Of a DNA stretch of 64,000 nucleotides, positions 41,683 through 52,420 are shown piece after piece. The stretch lies in NCBI GenBank assembly GCA_029721435.1, contig CM056576.1:60345876-60409875 (forward strand). The letters run 5' to 3'. The position numbers and the translations under genes are program-made. Each line of letters begins with the position of its first letter. Position 1 is the first letter of the stretch. The DNA comes from Gymnothorax reevesii (lineage: Eukaryota > Chordata > Actinopteri > Anguilliformes > Muraenidae). The notes below the pieces were generated by a model. It was not told the origin of the DNA. It made no database searches and was given only the letters and a program-made list of their open reading frames with translations.

Positions 41683-42603
41683 AGCCGCTTGCACACTGGA
41701 CGCGAAACGAATTTTTCGCCCGACTGATTACAGACAAAGTCAATGCAAAGACGCGATAGTTGGACAGGGTTTTAATATAGCTCCGTGTCCGAAAGTCATA
41801 AAAGTTCTAATTTTTCCGAGTATTCCGTGACGTGGAAACTTGGCCATTTTTGTGTTCGACCTTCACTGAATGCAAATTGATAGCTATCGACTTTTCTTGG
41901 TCTTTTCAGCCTATTCTTCTGTTTTCTTCCGTTGAAGATAGCCAGCAGTCTTTATTCGGTCTTTCTTTTGAAAATTAGTCAGATGGACCGAACAGATTCA
42001 CGCTTTATTTCCACAGCTGAGATAAAACAGTGCGTGAGCAAATCAATTCCATGACCATTGACAGTGTGAAGAAATTATCGCATGCACGATTAAGACTGTC
42101 CGACACGAGATGCAAAAATACTCCATGTCCACCAGCCAGCAAAAAGTAAAAGTATTGAAATGAGAACAGATTTATAACGGGATATCCAACAAAGATGACC
42201 CGCTAAAAAATAAATCCCAGTGTTCATTGGATGTTCTGTTGTTAACATGTTTCTTTTTATTCTTTATTTCGGTATCAATCTGTTCTAATCGTCCTCTTTT
42301 TTTTTTTTTTAGCTGTCAGACACGGAGGCATTGTACATTGTCCCATGCCAGTGTCGACTCGCTTTACTGAGCAGAGCTTAAACAGAAACATTGATTGAAA
42401 TTCTCGGTACTCATCTTAAAGAACTGAGCCCTCTTATCAAAACATTCGCGTTTAATATCGACAAGAGTCAGCAGATTTGAAGAAATTAAAAACAATAATA
42501 GACTGTCGGACACGGAGATTTATTAAAACCCTGTCAGACTTTCGGGCACAAGACGCAATCTGTCGAGCGAAAAATTCGTTTCGCGTCCAGTGTGCAAGCG
42601 GCT
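41683..42603. mobile_element. PIF/Harbinger-like MITE with TAA target duplication
   Basis: Ends AGCCGCTTGCACACTGGACG with CGAAACGAATTTTTCGC are mirrored exactly at the right end, and TAA occurs on both sides (41680-41682, 42604-42606). A TWA trinucleotide duplication is typical of PIF/Harbinger. No ORF with domains. Confidence 0.8.
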
Positions 42604-42606
42604 TAA

Positions 42607-42982
42607 TACTAGGCTACTATTATTGTCACTTCGGTTTTATCGTCTTCAGTGGGGAAAAGGAATACAGCCTGATTGCTATGATCTCGTGCTGAGTTAAGAT
42701 CGCATATTGAAAATAAATGTGTCACGTATCTTGCATTGTTGTCCATGCATGTTAATCCCAAAATTTAAAGCAGCAACAGTTTGTAATTCATGGGAACACG
42801 CTATCCATCGTTTCTCTTGCCAGTGAGCAAGATTTGACTCGGCTGTGTCGCCTTCTTTGCCTACTTGCGCTGGAAGGAGGGGCAGAGGCGGGACAGAGGA
42901 GTTCTTGCGCCAGGCTACGCCGGGCACGAAATTGCCACATACGCCTGGACACACCCCGTTGGCGCGGCGCACCCCCCGTACG
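42607..42982. other. Right part of the outer 5.6-kb element
   Basis: Non-coding; becomes GC-rich from 42840, with GCGCCAGGCTACGCC and GGCGCGGCGCACC strings resembling the outer element's termini. Confidence 0.4.
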
Positions 42983-43044
42983 CTATGGCAAGCCGATAGT
43001 GACATAATTCGTCGGTATACAACGCGTTTTGGGACGAGAGCACG

Positions 43045-43250
43045 TGTATTTTACGCCGTTATTGCTTTTTTTCGGCGCTTATAACGCCGTTTTCTCGCGA
43101 GAACGCCGTTAAAAGCGCCGTTTTCATTTGAACATTAGCGGCGTTAATTACGGCGTTGTGGAAAACGGCGTTAAAAGCGCCGTTTTCATATGCAAATTAA
43201 CTCCGTTTTTGACGGCGTTGTGGAAAACGGCGTTAAAAGCGCCGTTTCCA
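43045..43250. repeat. Tandem hairpin array, left arm
   Basis: Four imperfect units built around AACGGCGTTAAAAGCGCC followed by GTTTTCAT(A/T)TG, each able to fold on itself (GGCG...CGCC). Unit spacing is about 60-65 bases. Confidence 0.85.
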
Positions 43251-44291
43251 TGGTAATGAGCTCCTCCCATTGATTTCTTGCAGCCAACACATATTATCTG
43301 CTCTCCTCCAATCACCTGCCAAGGGAAACAGACCAATCAATTCAACCCGGATTTCTTTCTGCAGATCTTCCCGTCAGGAAGTTTGCCCTAACCTGCAGTG
43401 CATCGCTACAGTCTGATGCGTGTCGAAAGGAAATAAACCATGCACACTTTTTCAATAATTAAACATTTATTTGACAAATAAGGTTACCATTCTGTGAATA
43501 ATATTGTCAGTTAGGCCTACATAGCATACTGTTTATATGTATGAGCAGTATCTGTGGTCCATCTGGTTACTTTATAGGGCAAGTGAAGACTTATCGTTGC
43601 CCAATCATTCCAATAAGATCCTGCGTCAATCGCGGTTAACTTTTGACCTGAAAATAGGCAAACATACGTCGGGATTCGGCCCAGCAACATAATTACATTA
43701 TCTCTGAACCTCAATCATGTTAACCAGCGGGTCTGGACCAAGTTCAAATGCGACATATCGCCACAAACATAGTTCGTATTGCTCAGCAAAGTCAATACAA
43801 AGGCGCGCGTCAATACGTTTCGCGGGTATTTGCGTCTTTGCTTTGACTTTGAATGTAATCTGTCATGCAAAAAATCGTTTCGCGTCCGGTGGAAAAGCAG
43901 CTTACTAGTTTTGCACCTGATTTCACTAATCAGGGTCTGCATTGAACCCCACGCACACTTTTTCAATAATTTAATATTTCTTTGACAAATAAGGTCGCTA
44001 TTTTGTGAATAATATTGCCAGTTACATAGGATACTGTTTATGTATGTGGATCATATAGTAGCCTATATGGCATCACACCCCTAATTATAAAGATATCAGA
44101 GCTACGATTTCTTTCTGTCTATTCAGCATTGATCTCTGCATTTTACTTTACTGTACCTTGCTGCCTCATCTTGAGCAGTTTGTCGACATTTCTCTAATAA
44201 TTAAAAACAAATATTTGACAGATAATGGTGTCATTCTAAGAATTGTATCACCATTGCTAGAAAATCTATGTTCATTCTCCTTCAATCACCA

Positions 44292-44385
44292 GATGGCTGA
44301 GAGAGTGACACTCATGAATTTGCTACCATTGCTTCTGCTAAAAGAGCCACATGTTCAAATCCCAGTGGAGCCATTCGCTTCATGC
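44292..44385 (+). repeat. tRNA-like (SINE) segment in left arm
   Basis: GATGGCTGAGAGAGTGACAC (A-box-like) followed about 55 bases later by TGTTCAAATCCCAGTGGAG (B-box-like GTTCAAATCC). A mirrored, diverged copy lies at 45296-45390 in the right arm. Probably tRNA-derived SINE sequence carried by the foldback element. Confidence 0.45.
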
Positions 44386-44573
44386 ACTTCTGTTGATGCC
44401 CGCTCGATTTAGTCATAGACTTTAGCGATTTTGGATGAAAAGTACATTACAACAAGGTCTGTGAACCAATTAGCTGGTAGCCGTGATTTTTTTTTTTTTT
44501 TTTAGCCTTACTTTGCAGTCTCACCTGTGCTGCAGTCTGTTCACCAAGCCAGGGAAATAGCTCTCATCCTTTT

Positions 44574-45074
44574 ACTTTACTCTTATAATCTATTTCTAAC
44601 ACATACCACAATCCATATGATATCATGTATTGGCAACTTCACATTAACCCCCTTAGATTTACTATTTTCTGACATTTCTCACCAGGTGAAGGCACAAGCT
44701 TACCCACCTTCACCTTCTACCTAAGGAATGAACCAAACCACCAATAAGGGTCACAGGCGCAGGAGGCACAGCACAAAATGAATAAATATTTATTAAGTTC
44801 CAAAAATGAATAAAAACCTTTAAAAAGCAATATTTAGAATGAAATCGGAAACTGGTCCAATTGCTGTCTAGGGAACCCCCCTCAGCTAAATGGGGTCCTC
44901 CCGCACCGAGCATCCAATGCCCCCCAACTGCCTTTTTCACCATCTGCAAAATGTTTAACCTGTTCAAACTGTATGTTAAATATGGAAAAGTGAACATTTT
45001 TACCAATATCATTTCTTTTTTATGATATCATAAAAAATATATATTCACCTTCCTCTCTAGCCCAGACTTAAGCA
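44574..45074. other. Spacer of the foldback element
   Basis: About 500 bases not present in inverted form. No recognisable ORF; AATAAATATTTATT-type AT-rich strings at about 44780. Confidence 0.6.
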
Positions 45075-46404
45075 AAAGGATGAGAGCTATTTCCTTGGCT
45101 TGGTGAACAGACTGCAGCACAGGTGAGACTGCAAGGTGAGGCAAAAAAGAAAATAATAATAATAATAAAAATAAAAAATTCCAGGCTACCAGAAAATTGG
45201 TTCACAGATGTTTACCCAGGCATAATGTACTTTCAACCAAAATTGCAAAAATCTATGAAAAAAAAAAATCGAGCGGGCATCCATAGAAATGCATGAAGCA
45301 TATGTCTCCACTAGGATTTGAACCTGTGGCTCCTCAAGAAATTGCAATGGTAATTCATGGGTGTCACCCTCTCAAGCATCAGGTGAGCCTAATTGAGGGA
45401 GAAAGAACAGATTTTCTAGCTATGGTGATACAATTCTAAGAATAGCACCATTATCTGTCAAATATATGTTTTTAATTATTAGAGAAATGTGGACAAACAG
45501 CCCAAGGTGAGGCTGCAAGGTACAGTGAACTAAAATGCAGAGATCAATGCTGAATAAACAGCAATAAATCATAGTTCTGATATGCTTTTATGATTAGGGG
45601 TGTGATGCTATATACTGTATGATCCTCATACATAAACATTATGTAACTGGCAATATTATTCACAAAATAGCGACACTATTTGTCAAAGAAATGTTTAATT
45701 ATTGAAAAAGCGTGCATGGGGTTCAACGCAGACCCTGATCAGTAAAATCGGGTACAACCCTAGTAAGCTGGTTTCCCCACCGGACGCGAAACGATTTTTT
45801 GCATGACAGATTACATTCAAAGTCAAAGCAAAGACGCAAATACCCGCGAAACGTATTGACGCGCGCCTTTGTATTGACTTTGCTGAGCAATACGAACTAT
45901 GTTTGTGGCGATATGTCGCATTTGAACTTGGTCCAGACCCGCTGGTTAACATGATTGAGGTTCAGAGATAATGTAATTATGTTGCTGGGCCGAATCCCGA
46001 CGTATGTTTGCCTATTTTCTGGTCAAAAGTTAACCGCGATTGACGCAGGATCTTATTGGAATGATTGGGCAACGATAAGTCTTCACTTGCCCTATAAAGT
46101 AACCAGATGGACCACAGATACTGCTCATACATATAAATAGTATGCTATGTAACTGACAATATTATTCACAGAATGGTAACCTTGTTTGTCAAATAAATGT
46201 TTAATTATTGAAAAATTGTGCATGGTTTATTTCCTTTAGACACGCATCAGACTGTAGCGATGCACTGCAGGTTAGTGCAAACTTTCTGACGGGAAGATCT
46301 GCAGAAAGAAATCTGGGTTAGGGTTAGGGTTTCCCTAGGCAGGTGATTGGAGGAGAGCAGTTAATATGTGTTGGCGGCAAGAAATCAATGGGAGGAGCTC
46401 AGTA

Positions 46405-46612
46405 CCATGGAAACGGCGCTTTTAACGCCGATTTCCACAACGCCGTCAAAAACGGCGTTAATTTGCATATGAAAACGGCGCTTTTAACGCCGTTTTCCAC
46501 AACGCCGTAATTAACGCCGCTAATGTTCAAATGAAAACGGCGCTTTTAACGGCGTTCTCGCGAGAAAACGGCGTTAAAAGCGCCTAAATAAAAGCAATAA
46601 CGGCGTAAAATA
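46405..46612. repeat. Tandem hairpin array, right arm
   Basis: Inverse counterpart of 43045-43250, with CGGCGCTTTTAACGCCG repeated three to four times. Confidence 0.85.
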
Positions 46613-46732
46613 CACGTGCTCTCGTCCCAAAACGCGTTTTATACCGACGAATTATGTCACTATCGGCTTGCCATAGTACGCCGCGCCTGCGCCGCGCCTG
46701 CGCCTGGTCTACGAAATTAGAGCCCCTAGAAG

Positions 46733-47520
46733 TTAAGACTCCTTTTATATCATCTAATATTCAGTCTATTAGCTTCTTCCAGTAAATACCTCTACATACT
46801 CTTTTTAAAAGTTAATTTATTGTTTATCTGACAAATCCTTAGGGGTGACTTGTTCCAGTTTATTATGGCTCTGTAAATAACCGCTTTTTTCAATGAATTA
46901 GTCCTTGGACAGGGCACCACAATGTTACCATCAACGGCAAATCTTGTATTATGATAATGTACATTATTACAAAAAACCAATTGATCAAATAGAAATTCTG
47001 GCATCTTAGAATTAATGATACGGCTGAACAGAACAGCCAAGTATAAAAAACTTGTCTGCTCAATGTTAAGCCATGAGAGGCAAGAATACAGTTTTTCTGA
47101 TCTTATTCTTGTAGAACAGCCCAAAACAAGTCGAGCAACCTTATTTTGTGTGACCTGTAATTTTGCAAGGTCACAAGGTCACTGACTGAGCAATAATCCA
47201 GATGACATAAAATTTATGATTTTGAGACCTGGCCAAGCATATATGATTTTAGGGAGGGCAAACACTTCCTGCCGATTGCAATACCTCGACCCATTTTTTA
47301 CTAACAATTGTATTAACCTGCTCAGTCCATGACAGTTGGCTGTTGAATGGTTTCACCAGATATGGACAACTCAAGTTTAGGCTTGGAAGCCAATTTATGC
47401 CGTGAACCAAAAACAATTCATTTAGCCTTGGAGATGTTCAAAGCTAAGTTGTTCATTTTTATCCAATCATATACTATGTTCAACTCGCTTGACAAAATTT
47501 GATTTAATTCATGATGTGTT
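46733..47520 (-). mobile_element. LINE (minus strand), end of ORF2 and 3'-UTR, split by the 5.6-kb element
   Basis: The minus-strand ORF at 47124-46792 contains FLYLAVLFSRIINSKMPEF, HNTRFAVDGNIVVPCPRTN and AVIYRAIINWNKSPLRICQI, the standard C-terminal block of non-LTR RT ORFs ('HnTR....l..P..rtn..k.s..y.g...WN.Lp..i'). Upstream fragments continue to about 47520 in other frames. The 3'-UTR continues across the insertion at 41090-40795. Confidence 0.78.
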
Positions 47521-48412
47521 TGCTGCATAGAATACAGATGAAACGCTGATGGCGGGCCGACTGTCTCTGTCGTCTCCTTGCTGACCGTATCTTCAACAGG
47601 TAAGGCATAACGGCGTAATGCCGGTCGGAGGGTCGAAAACTGTTATTTTAGGTTGGCTGAAGTCTGGTTGGCTAAACATCCTGTTTCAATCCCCTCAAAA
47701 CGAATGCACATTTTCCCCTTTTTGGTCTTCTGCGTATTGTTTGGCTATGGGGGTTTTATTTTATATATCACATTTGGAAATTTGAATTTCTCAAACGGGT
47801 TCCTTCGTAAATCATTATTTTATTCCTCACAGATGGTGGCGGTAATATACAAATTGGTGTGTTTTTGACCATAAAACTCAAACGAAGAAGAAGGATGGGT
47901 TCGCTTCTAGGGAGAAGCAAGGGGCCAAATACTCCCTAAGCCCTGAGCCCTGACTAACTTAAGTTGCTGCACCTGGAAAGTGATTGAGTGCGTGAGGCAG
48001 CAAGGAGCTGAAGTACTATAAAAAGGGAATGGGACAGCCTTTTGTTTGGTTGTCAACAGTGATGCATGATGTTTCTCACAATCGCAGTTTTGGGACTTTT
48101 TATTTTACGTTTTTTGCTTTGATTGCGCTCTCCATGTTTTTTATTTACAAATTCGCTCGTTTCACTTTGCTTTTATAGTGGCCGCCAGCTGGTTTCCCCA
48201 GGGGATTCATGTCATACGTCACAATGCAATGAACTATGGGTAATTCCCTAACGCTAAGTCTGCGGAGATGCCCACTTACGGAAAGGGTGCATTAAGGGCT
48301 CAAAAAGTCCGCAAGAGATCCCTCACGCCCTTCATGATTTGTCAATGGAACGACCCTAAGCCCTCACGGACTTAGCAGGAGCCCGCCTCAAAGTCAGTGA
48401 GTGTGTGGGCCA
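47521..48412. other. No gene recognised
   Basis: Includes a TATAAAAAGGG string at 48017 and repetitive-looking GC-rich sequence from 48180 (GAACTATGGGTAATTCCC, CCCTCACGGACTTAGCAGG) that looks transposon-derived. No ORF with domains. Confidence 0.4.
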
Positions 48413-48950
48413 GGCTGAATCCAAATACCCGCACTTCACCGCATTCGCAGACGTGCAAACTTTGCGGGCGCATTCACGGGAAGTCCAGGAGTGCTGAGGG
48501 CTGTCCAAATCCACAGTTGATCCAGTCCACAAGGGGCCTCAAGCGGACTTTCTGAGGACTTCCAGAGTCTCCACTTGGGGTGCAGACTTCACTCATGTAA
48601 TTACCCACAATTCATTGCAATACGGACGTGACGTTTTAATTTTTCCAAATTGCTAACAGAAAAAAAAGCACATTCACACATACAAAACCACATAAACTTA
48701 TTATAAATTTATAATATTAAAGCGTTACTTGAATAACATTTTAATATCATAATAATAACAACGTATTACTTGAATAAGTGAAACAGACTCAAAGCCTGTC
48801 TATCAGCTCCTTTTATAATGCTGTACACTCCTCCTGCTGTAGCCTTTACGTGATGATGGTGAAGACGTCATATTATGTACGCCTGAAGCCCGTGAGGGCT
48901 CAGTCTGCAAGTCCAGAGGGTGGAGATTTGGATTCAGCCAATGGGAAAGT
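48413..48950. repeat. Inverted-repeat segment (GGCTGAATCCAAAT)
   Basis: CAGGCTGAATCCAAATACCC (48412) and its inverse GATTTGGATTCAGCC (48926-48940) bound about 530 bp with AGTCCG/AGTCCAG-rich interior and CCCGTGAGGGCTCA. It may be a MITE near the left end of the YqaJ-bearing transposon. Confidence 0.5.
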
Positions 48951-49330
48951 CGCAACTCTGAGAATATCAATGGCTCTGGCTTCATGAAACTATTTATCAG
49001 GAATGCAGATGTCTGGTTAAGTGCAGCCAGATAACTAAGACAAACCCTGGTTATTGTAATCCAGCTTTATGGTACAGGCCTCGGGAATGTCTTAGAAAAG
49101 TAGCTAGACAGGTTAGTGAATTTAGGGCTGGTAGCTAGCGCTAGCTAGCTAATGTAAACAGAGGCTGTGCATTGCTGATTGTCCTTTAGCTGTCTTAGGG
49201 TTTGATGAGTGTTAGCTAGCAAAGTTGTTTTCACTCAGGTGAGGGCAAGTGCCTGCTCTTGTGCTATCAGGAGGGCCAAGTGTCACCATATAGCAGCCCT
49301 GCTGATTTGAGTTGAAAAGAACCTAACCAG

Positions 49331-51233
49331 CACGGATGTTGAGCGTGTGTGGAAGAGGGCCCCCGCACCCAAAACAGATGAGGTCACAGCGAAGAGGGTG
49401 TCTGGGATTGCGCCCTCCACATCTCAAGGTTAGTACATAAATGAATCCAGAGTTATCAATCATGATCGCAGTATTACATTGAATACTAAAAGCGAAGCCC
49501 TGTCTGGCTTTAGTGTTATAAATGAATGGTGATGTTACTGACAGCAGTTATGTGAGATAGGAGATGGTTTCAAGTGAGAACACTATAATACATTTTATTA
49601 ACCCTTTTATGCTTATATTCCAGCTGGAACTAAACGACCTGTCACCCAGGAGGACAGAGAATGGACACTGAACTCCTTGGCACAGCTGGGCCGTTTTACA
49701 GGTCTGGGTTGGATTTTGGCACCAGAAACGCGTCATGTTTGACTTCTGTCCTTTGTATTTTTGATTTGTCAGATCCTGCTATATCAGAAACATGACAAGT
49801 ACACTACATTAAATTAGTTACATTAGCTAAGTTTGATTGAGTTATCCCACCACACTCCACTTTCCACTGATGAAAAGTTCAATTTGACATACCCATCATA
49901 AACCATTGCAAATCAGACATCAAACTGTTCACACTTTGAATGTATTTCGCTTGTACTGTGTTGCCAAACAACATATGTGGTGCATGTCTTTCTGAACATC
50001 ATTGATCAACATTTTCTGTCGAATTTCATAATATTTGTGTTTTACTTCAAATTTAGACCGTCCCTATCAAGACCTTTGATGGGGTAGTGACCAGCCCTGG
50101 TTATGGCAATGCAGAGGACAAAGCTCTGTATGTGCTTTCACTGCTTTCTGTCAGCCCACAAGAGAAAGAAGCCATTGAGAGAGCCTTAGTTGGGCAAACT
50201 AAAAATGCCTTATGATACATACAAAGATAGTCTGTATTGATTTCAGGTGTGTAGCATTGACTAGCTTTCCCTCAGTTAGTGCTGGAAACATCCCTGTTTG
50301 CTACATGGACAAAATGCACCTGTGTTGCAAGTGGCATGAGGTTAACTGTTTTGGTTTTCTTTTAACAGGATGGCATATCGCCAGAAAAGAATCACAGCCA
50401 ACAACTTCGGTTTGGTGTTGGCAGCAGTGAAGCGGAACTCTTACCCTCCTTCCTTAATCAAAACCCTGCTTAGCCAATACAACCTCAAACAAGGATCTCA
50501 TGTAAGTGGTGGGCACTAAGTGATTTTAATTGAAGCATACTTCCATACATATAATTGTACGTATTTGAAAAGACCAAATAAAAACATGAATATACAAATA
50601 ATTAATAATATTACTATGTCAATGTTATGCCGAGAGCATAGGAATGCATACTACATCCAGTCAAATTTTTTAGTTTGCAAAGCCACCACTTTTGTGTCGT
50701 TTAGTATGGACGTATGCGATACGGAATGCAGGGATAGTCTTCAAGATGACACCTTTTTCCTTCCCTGCCCCCTGGGTTGTGATTGGGGAATCCTCCATGA
50801 GCCAAAGGCAAAGCAGGAGTACATGGAGCAAACTGGTGTGAGCATCCAGGAGAGGGGAGTGGTCCTTTCTGACAGCGGCCTGCTCGGTGGCTCTCCAGAC
50901 GGGACGGTGGCCGACGACTTAGTCATTGAGGTGAAATGTCCCAGTTCAGCCAGAACCAAACCAAACCTGCAGGCAGCGGAGAGAAAGGACTTTTTTCTAG
51001 AACTGGATAAAGCCACTGGCTTACTGAAGCTCAAGCAAACCCACAACCACTGGCATCAGATTCAGAGCAATCTTCACCTGACAGGAGCCAACAGTTGTCA
51101 TCTTGTGGTGTGGACTCCTCTTGACCTTGTAATCCTGCTCATCCATGAAGACCCAGCATGGGCTAACAACATTAACATTCTAGAAACATTTTATAAGGAT
51201 TGTTTCCTTCCTCGCATTCTGTCAGAAATGTAA
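49331..51233 (+). CDS. YqaJ-type (lambda-exonuclease fold) nuclease of an ISL2EU-like transposon
   Basis: Exon-like segments: 49331-49428 (VWKRAPAPKTDEVTAKRVSG), 49624-49701, from 50057 to about 50210 (KTFDGVVTSPGYGNAEDKAL, LSVSPQEKEAIERAL), 50369-50501 (MAYRQKRITANNFGLVLAAV, donor GTAAGT), and about 50778-51233. The last holds the nuclease core: WGILHEPKAKQEYMEQTG (catalytic-site Glu region), LLGGSPDGTVADDLVIEVKC (metal-binding Asp and Glu-x-Lys) and HQIQSNLHLTG (conserved Gln). YqaJ proteins are 5'-3' DNA exonucleases, and YqaJ-type ORFs accompany transposases in ISL2EU elements as I recall. The exact start, and the splicing between 50057 and 50369, are unresolved. No stops inside the core. 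The transposase converges from the minus strand. Confidence 0.75.
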
Positions 51234-51654
51234 ATGTTCATTCTGCTACCAAGGTATTTATCAAATCACCATTTATATTTTTCTACTGTGTGGTCTTTTA
51301 TATTTTGCACTCGCTTTGAGCCAGGTGATTGTATCAAGAGGAATCAAATGGAAATGTTTGTATTCACAGTTGATAATTAACTGACTGGGGGAAGGAGCAA
51401 CTGTGTGAAGACTCATTTTTGTCTGCTAGTTCAGCTTGCTTTGCACCAAGCCTGTCAAAGTGTATGTCCATGTGGTTCCCTCAATTATTCATCCAACTGA
51501 CGGTGGCTTAAACTAAATAATTTTGATGTGACAGACAAAAATATCGACATGAGTAAGACATGAGTAAAACAATTACATTTATTTTTAAGGATTTTCAGTT
51601 TCACCATAGTTCTAATACTTTAAGCAAGGACACTTGAAAGTGTTGTGACAGACA

Positions 51655-52201
51655 ATTCATGCTATTTCACGGAGAATGGGCCTCTGTAAATTCGCAAGAC
51701 AAACACATACTTTAAGGATCTTGTTGGCATGCTTCTTATACTGGAATGGGATGTAGGTCAGAATGTCAAACGTTTTCAGACGTTGTATGGAACGCTCCAA
51801 ATGAATCCTTGCACTGGCAACAAGTTTGTTGTGGTTAACTTCTTGCACTGTTAACTGTCCATTGACAAGGAACGTTGGGATGTTCAGTGAAACTCCCTCA
51901 AGCAAAATGTCACAAATAGTGAATCCCTTATCACAGTGTCGCCTGATTCTAGCTGTTGGAGTACTCCACAGTCAGCTGTTATCGCCTTGTCCGAGGGACT
52001 TCCACTGTATAGGTTACTGGCGAAGGTTATTACTCCATTGGGAGCCACACCGATCAGATCAAGTGTGGTGTGTCCTTTGTAATGACTGTGCAGATGACTC
52101 TGGGTGTCCAGTCTTTCTGTGTTGGAGACAGCCAATTCAGTGCACTCAAGCACTATCCGACAGTCGGGAAATGGCTGAAAGCAAACTGGCAGGGATGTTT
52201 G
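51655..52201 (-). pseudogene. ISL2EU-like DDE transposase, C-terminal part (before LTR insertion)
   Basis: Minus-strand reading: SLPVCFQPFPDCRIVLECTE, then HYKGHTTLDLIGVAPNGVIT, ASNLYSGSPSDKAITADCGV and, after a frameshift near 51905, LEGVSLNIPTFLVNG, NKLVASARIHLERSIQRLKTF (catalytic Glu in ERSIQRLK). This is the DDE_Tnp_4 core of THAP/ISL2EU-type transposases. The usual first catalytic Asp (in 'lDcTE') is Glu here. The frameshift and the LTR insertion at 52202 inactivate it. The N-terminal part continues at 58672. Confidence 0.85.
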
Positions 52202-52420
52202 TGTCATGGTTTCGGGAGCTCTGTTAGCTCCTTTTGTTACACTCTTCCGGGACGATATCAGTTTGCTCACCATGGGATTCCTTAGCCAGCTGGCATTGAC
52301 TGGGGGCGTTGCCCGGACTCTATTTAAGCTCCTGCCCTTCCTCGTTCGTGTTCGTTGAGTGTCATTCTGCTTTTGACGCTTGAGCTGGTAAGGTATTTTG
52401 GGAAGTGAGAGTACTGGCAG
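52202..52420 (+). mobile_element. Solo LTR, left part (split by the Gmr1-like element)
   Basis: Starts TGTCATGGTTTCGGGAG and includes a promoter-like CTCTATTTAAGCTCCTGCC. With 58438-58666 (ending CCCCATCACA) it makes one ~450-bp LTR flanked by the 5-bp direct repeat GTTTG (52197-52201 and 58667-58671). No internal region, so it is a solo LTR. Its insertion split the ISL2EU-like transposase ORF. Confidence 0.8.

Larger units (their letters stand above)
42983..46676. mobile_element. Foldback-like element: ~1.6-kb inverted arms around a ~0.5-kb spacer
   Basis: Left arm 42983-44573 and right arm 45075-46676 are inverted copies. Matched landmarks: CTATGGCAAGCCGATAGTGA / TCACTATCGGCTTGCCATAG at the tips; the GGCGTTAAAAGCGCC arrays; CATACGTCGGGATTCGGCCC / GGGCCGAATCCCGACGTATG; and GAGAGCTATTTCC near the inner ends. 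The outer ~950 bp look nearly identical, the inner ~600 bp clearly diverged. TACG flanks both tips (42979-42982, 46677-46680). No transposase ORF; ORFs of 60-85 codons on opposite strands (for example 43717-43985 and 45695-45952) are mirror images of each other, not genes. Confidence 0.88.
41092..46732. mobile_element. 5.6-kb compound element with AGGGCTCTAATTT ends
   Basis: The left end AGGGCTCTAATTTCCTGGCG and, inverted, the right end GGGGCTCTAATTTCGTAGAC are terminal repeats. Inside the left end are GC-rich repeats of GGTAATTTCGT(A/G)GGGCGC-type units (41100-41240). It interrupts a LINE and has itself received a MITE (41683-42603) and a foldback element (42983-46676); without them it would be about 1 kb. 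The ends recall non-autonomous hAT elements, but the flanks (ATAGACCT and CTAGAAGT) are only partly alike, so the superfamily is open. Confidence 0.65.

Noticed and set aside
43717..46140. Pairs of similar 60-85-codon ORFs in the foldback arms (for example MLTSGSGPSSNATYRHKH and MRFRDNVIMLLGRIPTYV)
   Set aside because: Each appears once per arm as a mirror image and overlaps others on the opposite strand. No domains; explained by the inverted repeat.
46314..46336. TTAGGGTTAGGG in the right foldback arm as an interstitial telomere
   Set aside because: Only two units, and the corresponding left-arm position has unrelated sequence; most likely local divergence.
50520..50777. The first ~85 codons of the open frame at 50520 as part of the YqaJ protein
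   Set aside because: This part is AT-rich, directly follows a GTAAGT donor at 50502 and lacks family motifs; it is more likely intron read in frame with the last exon.
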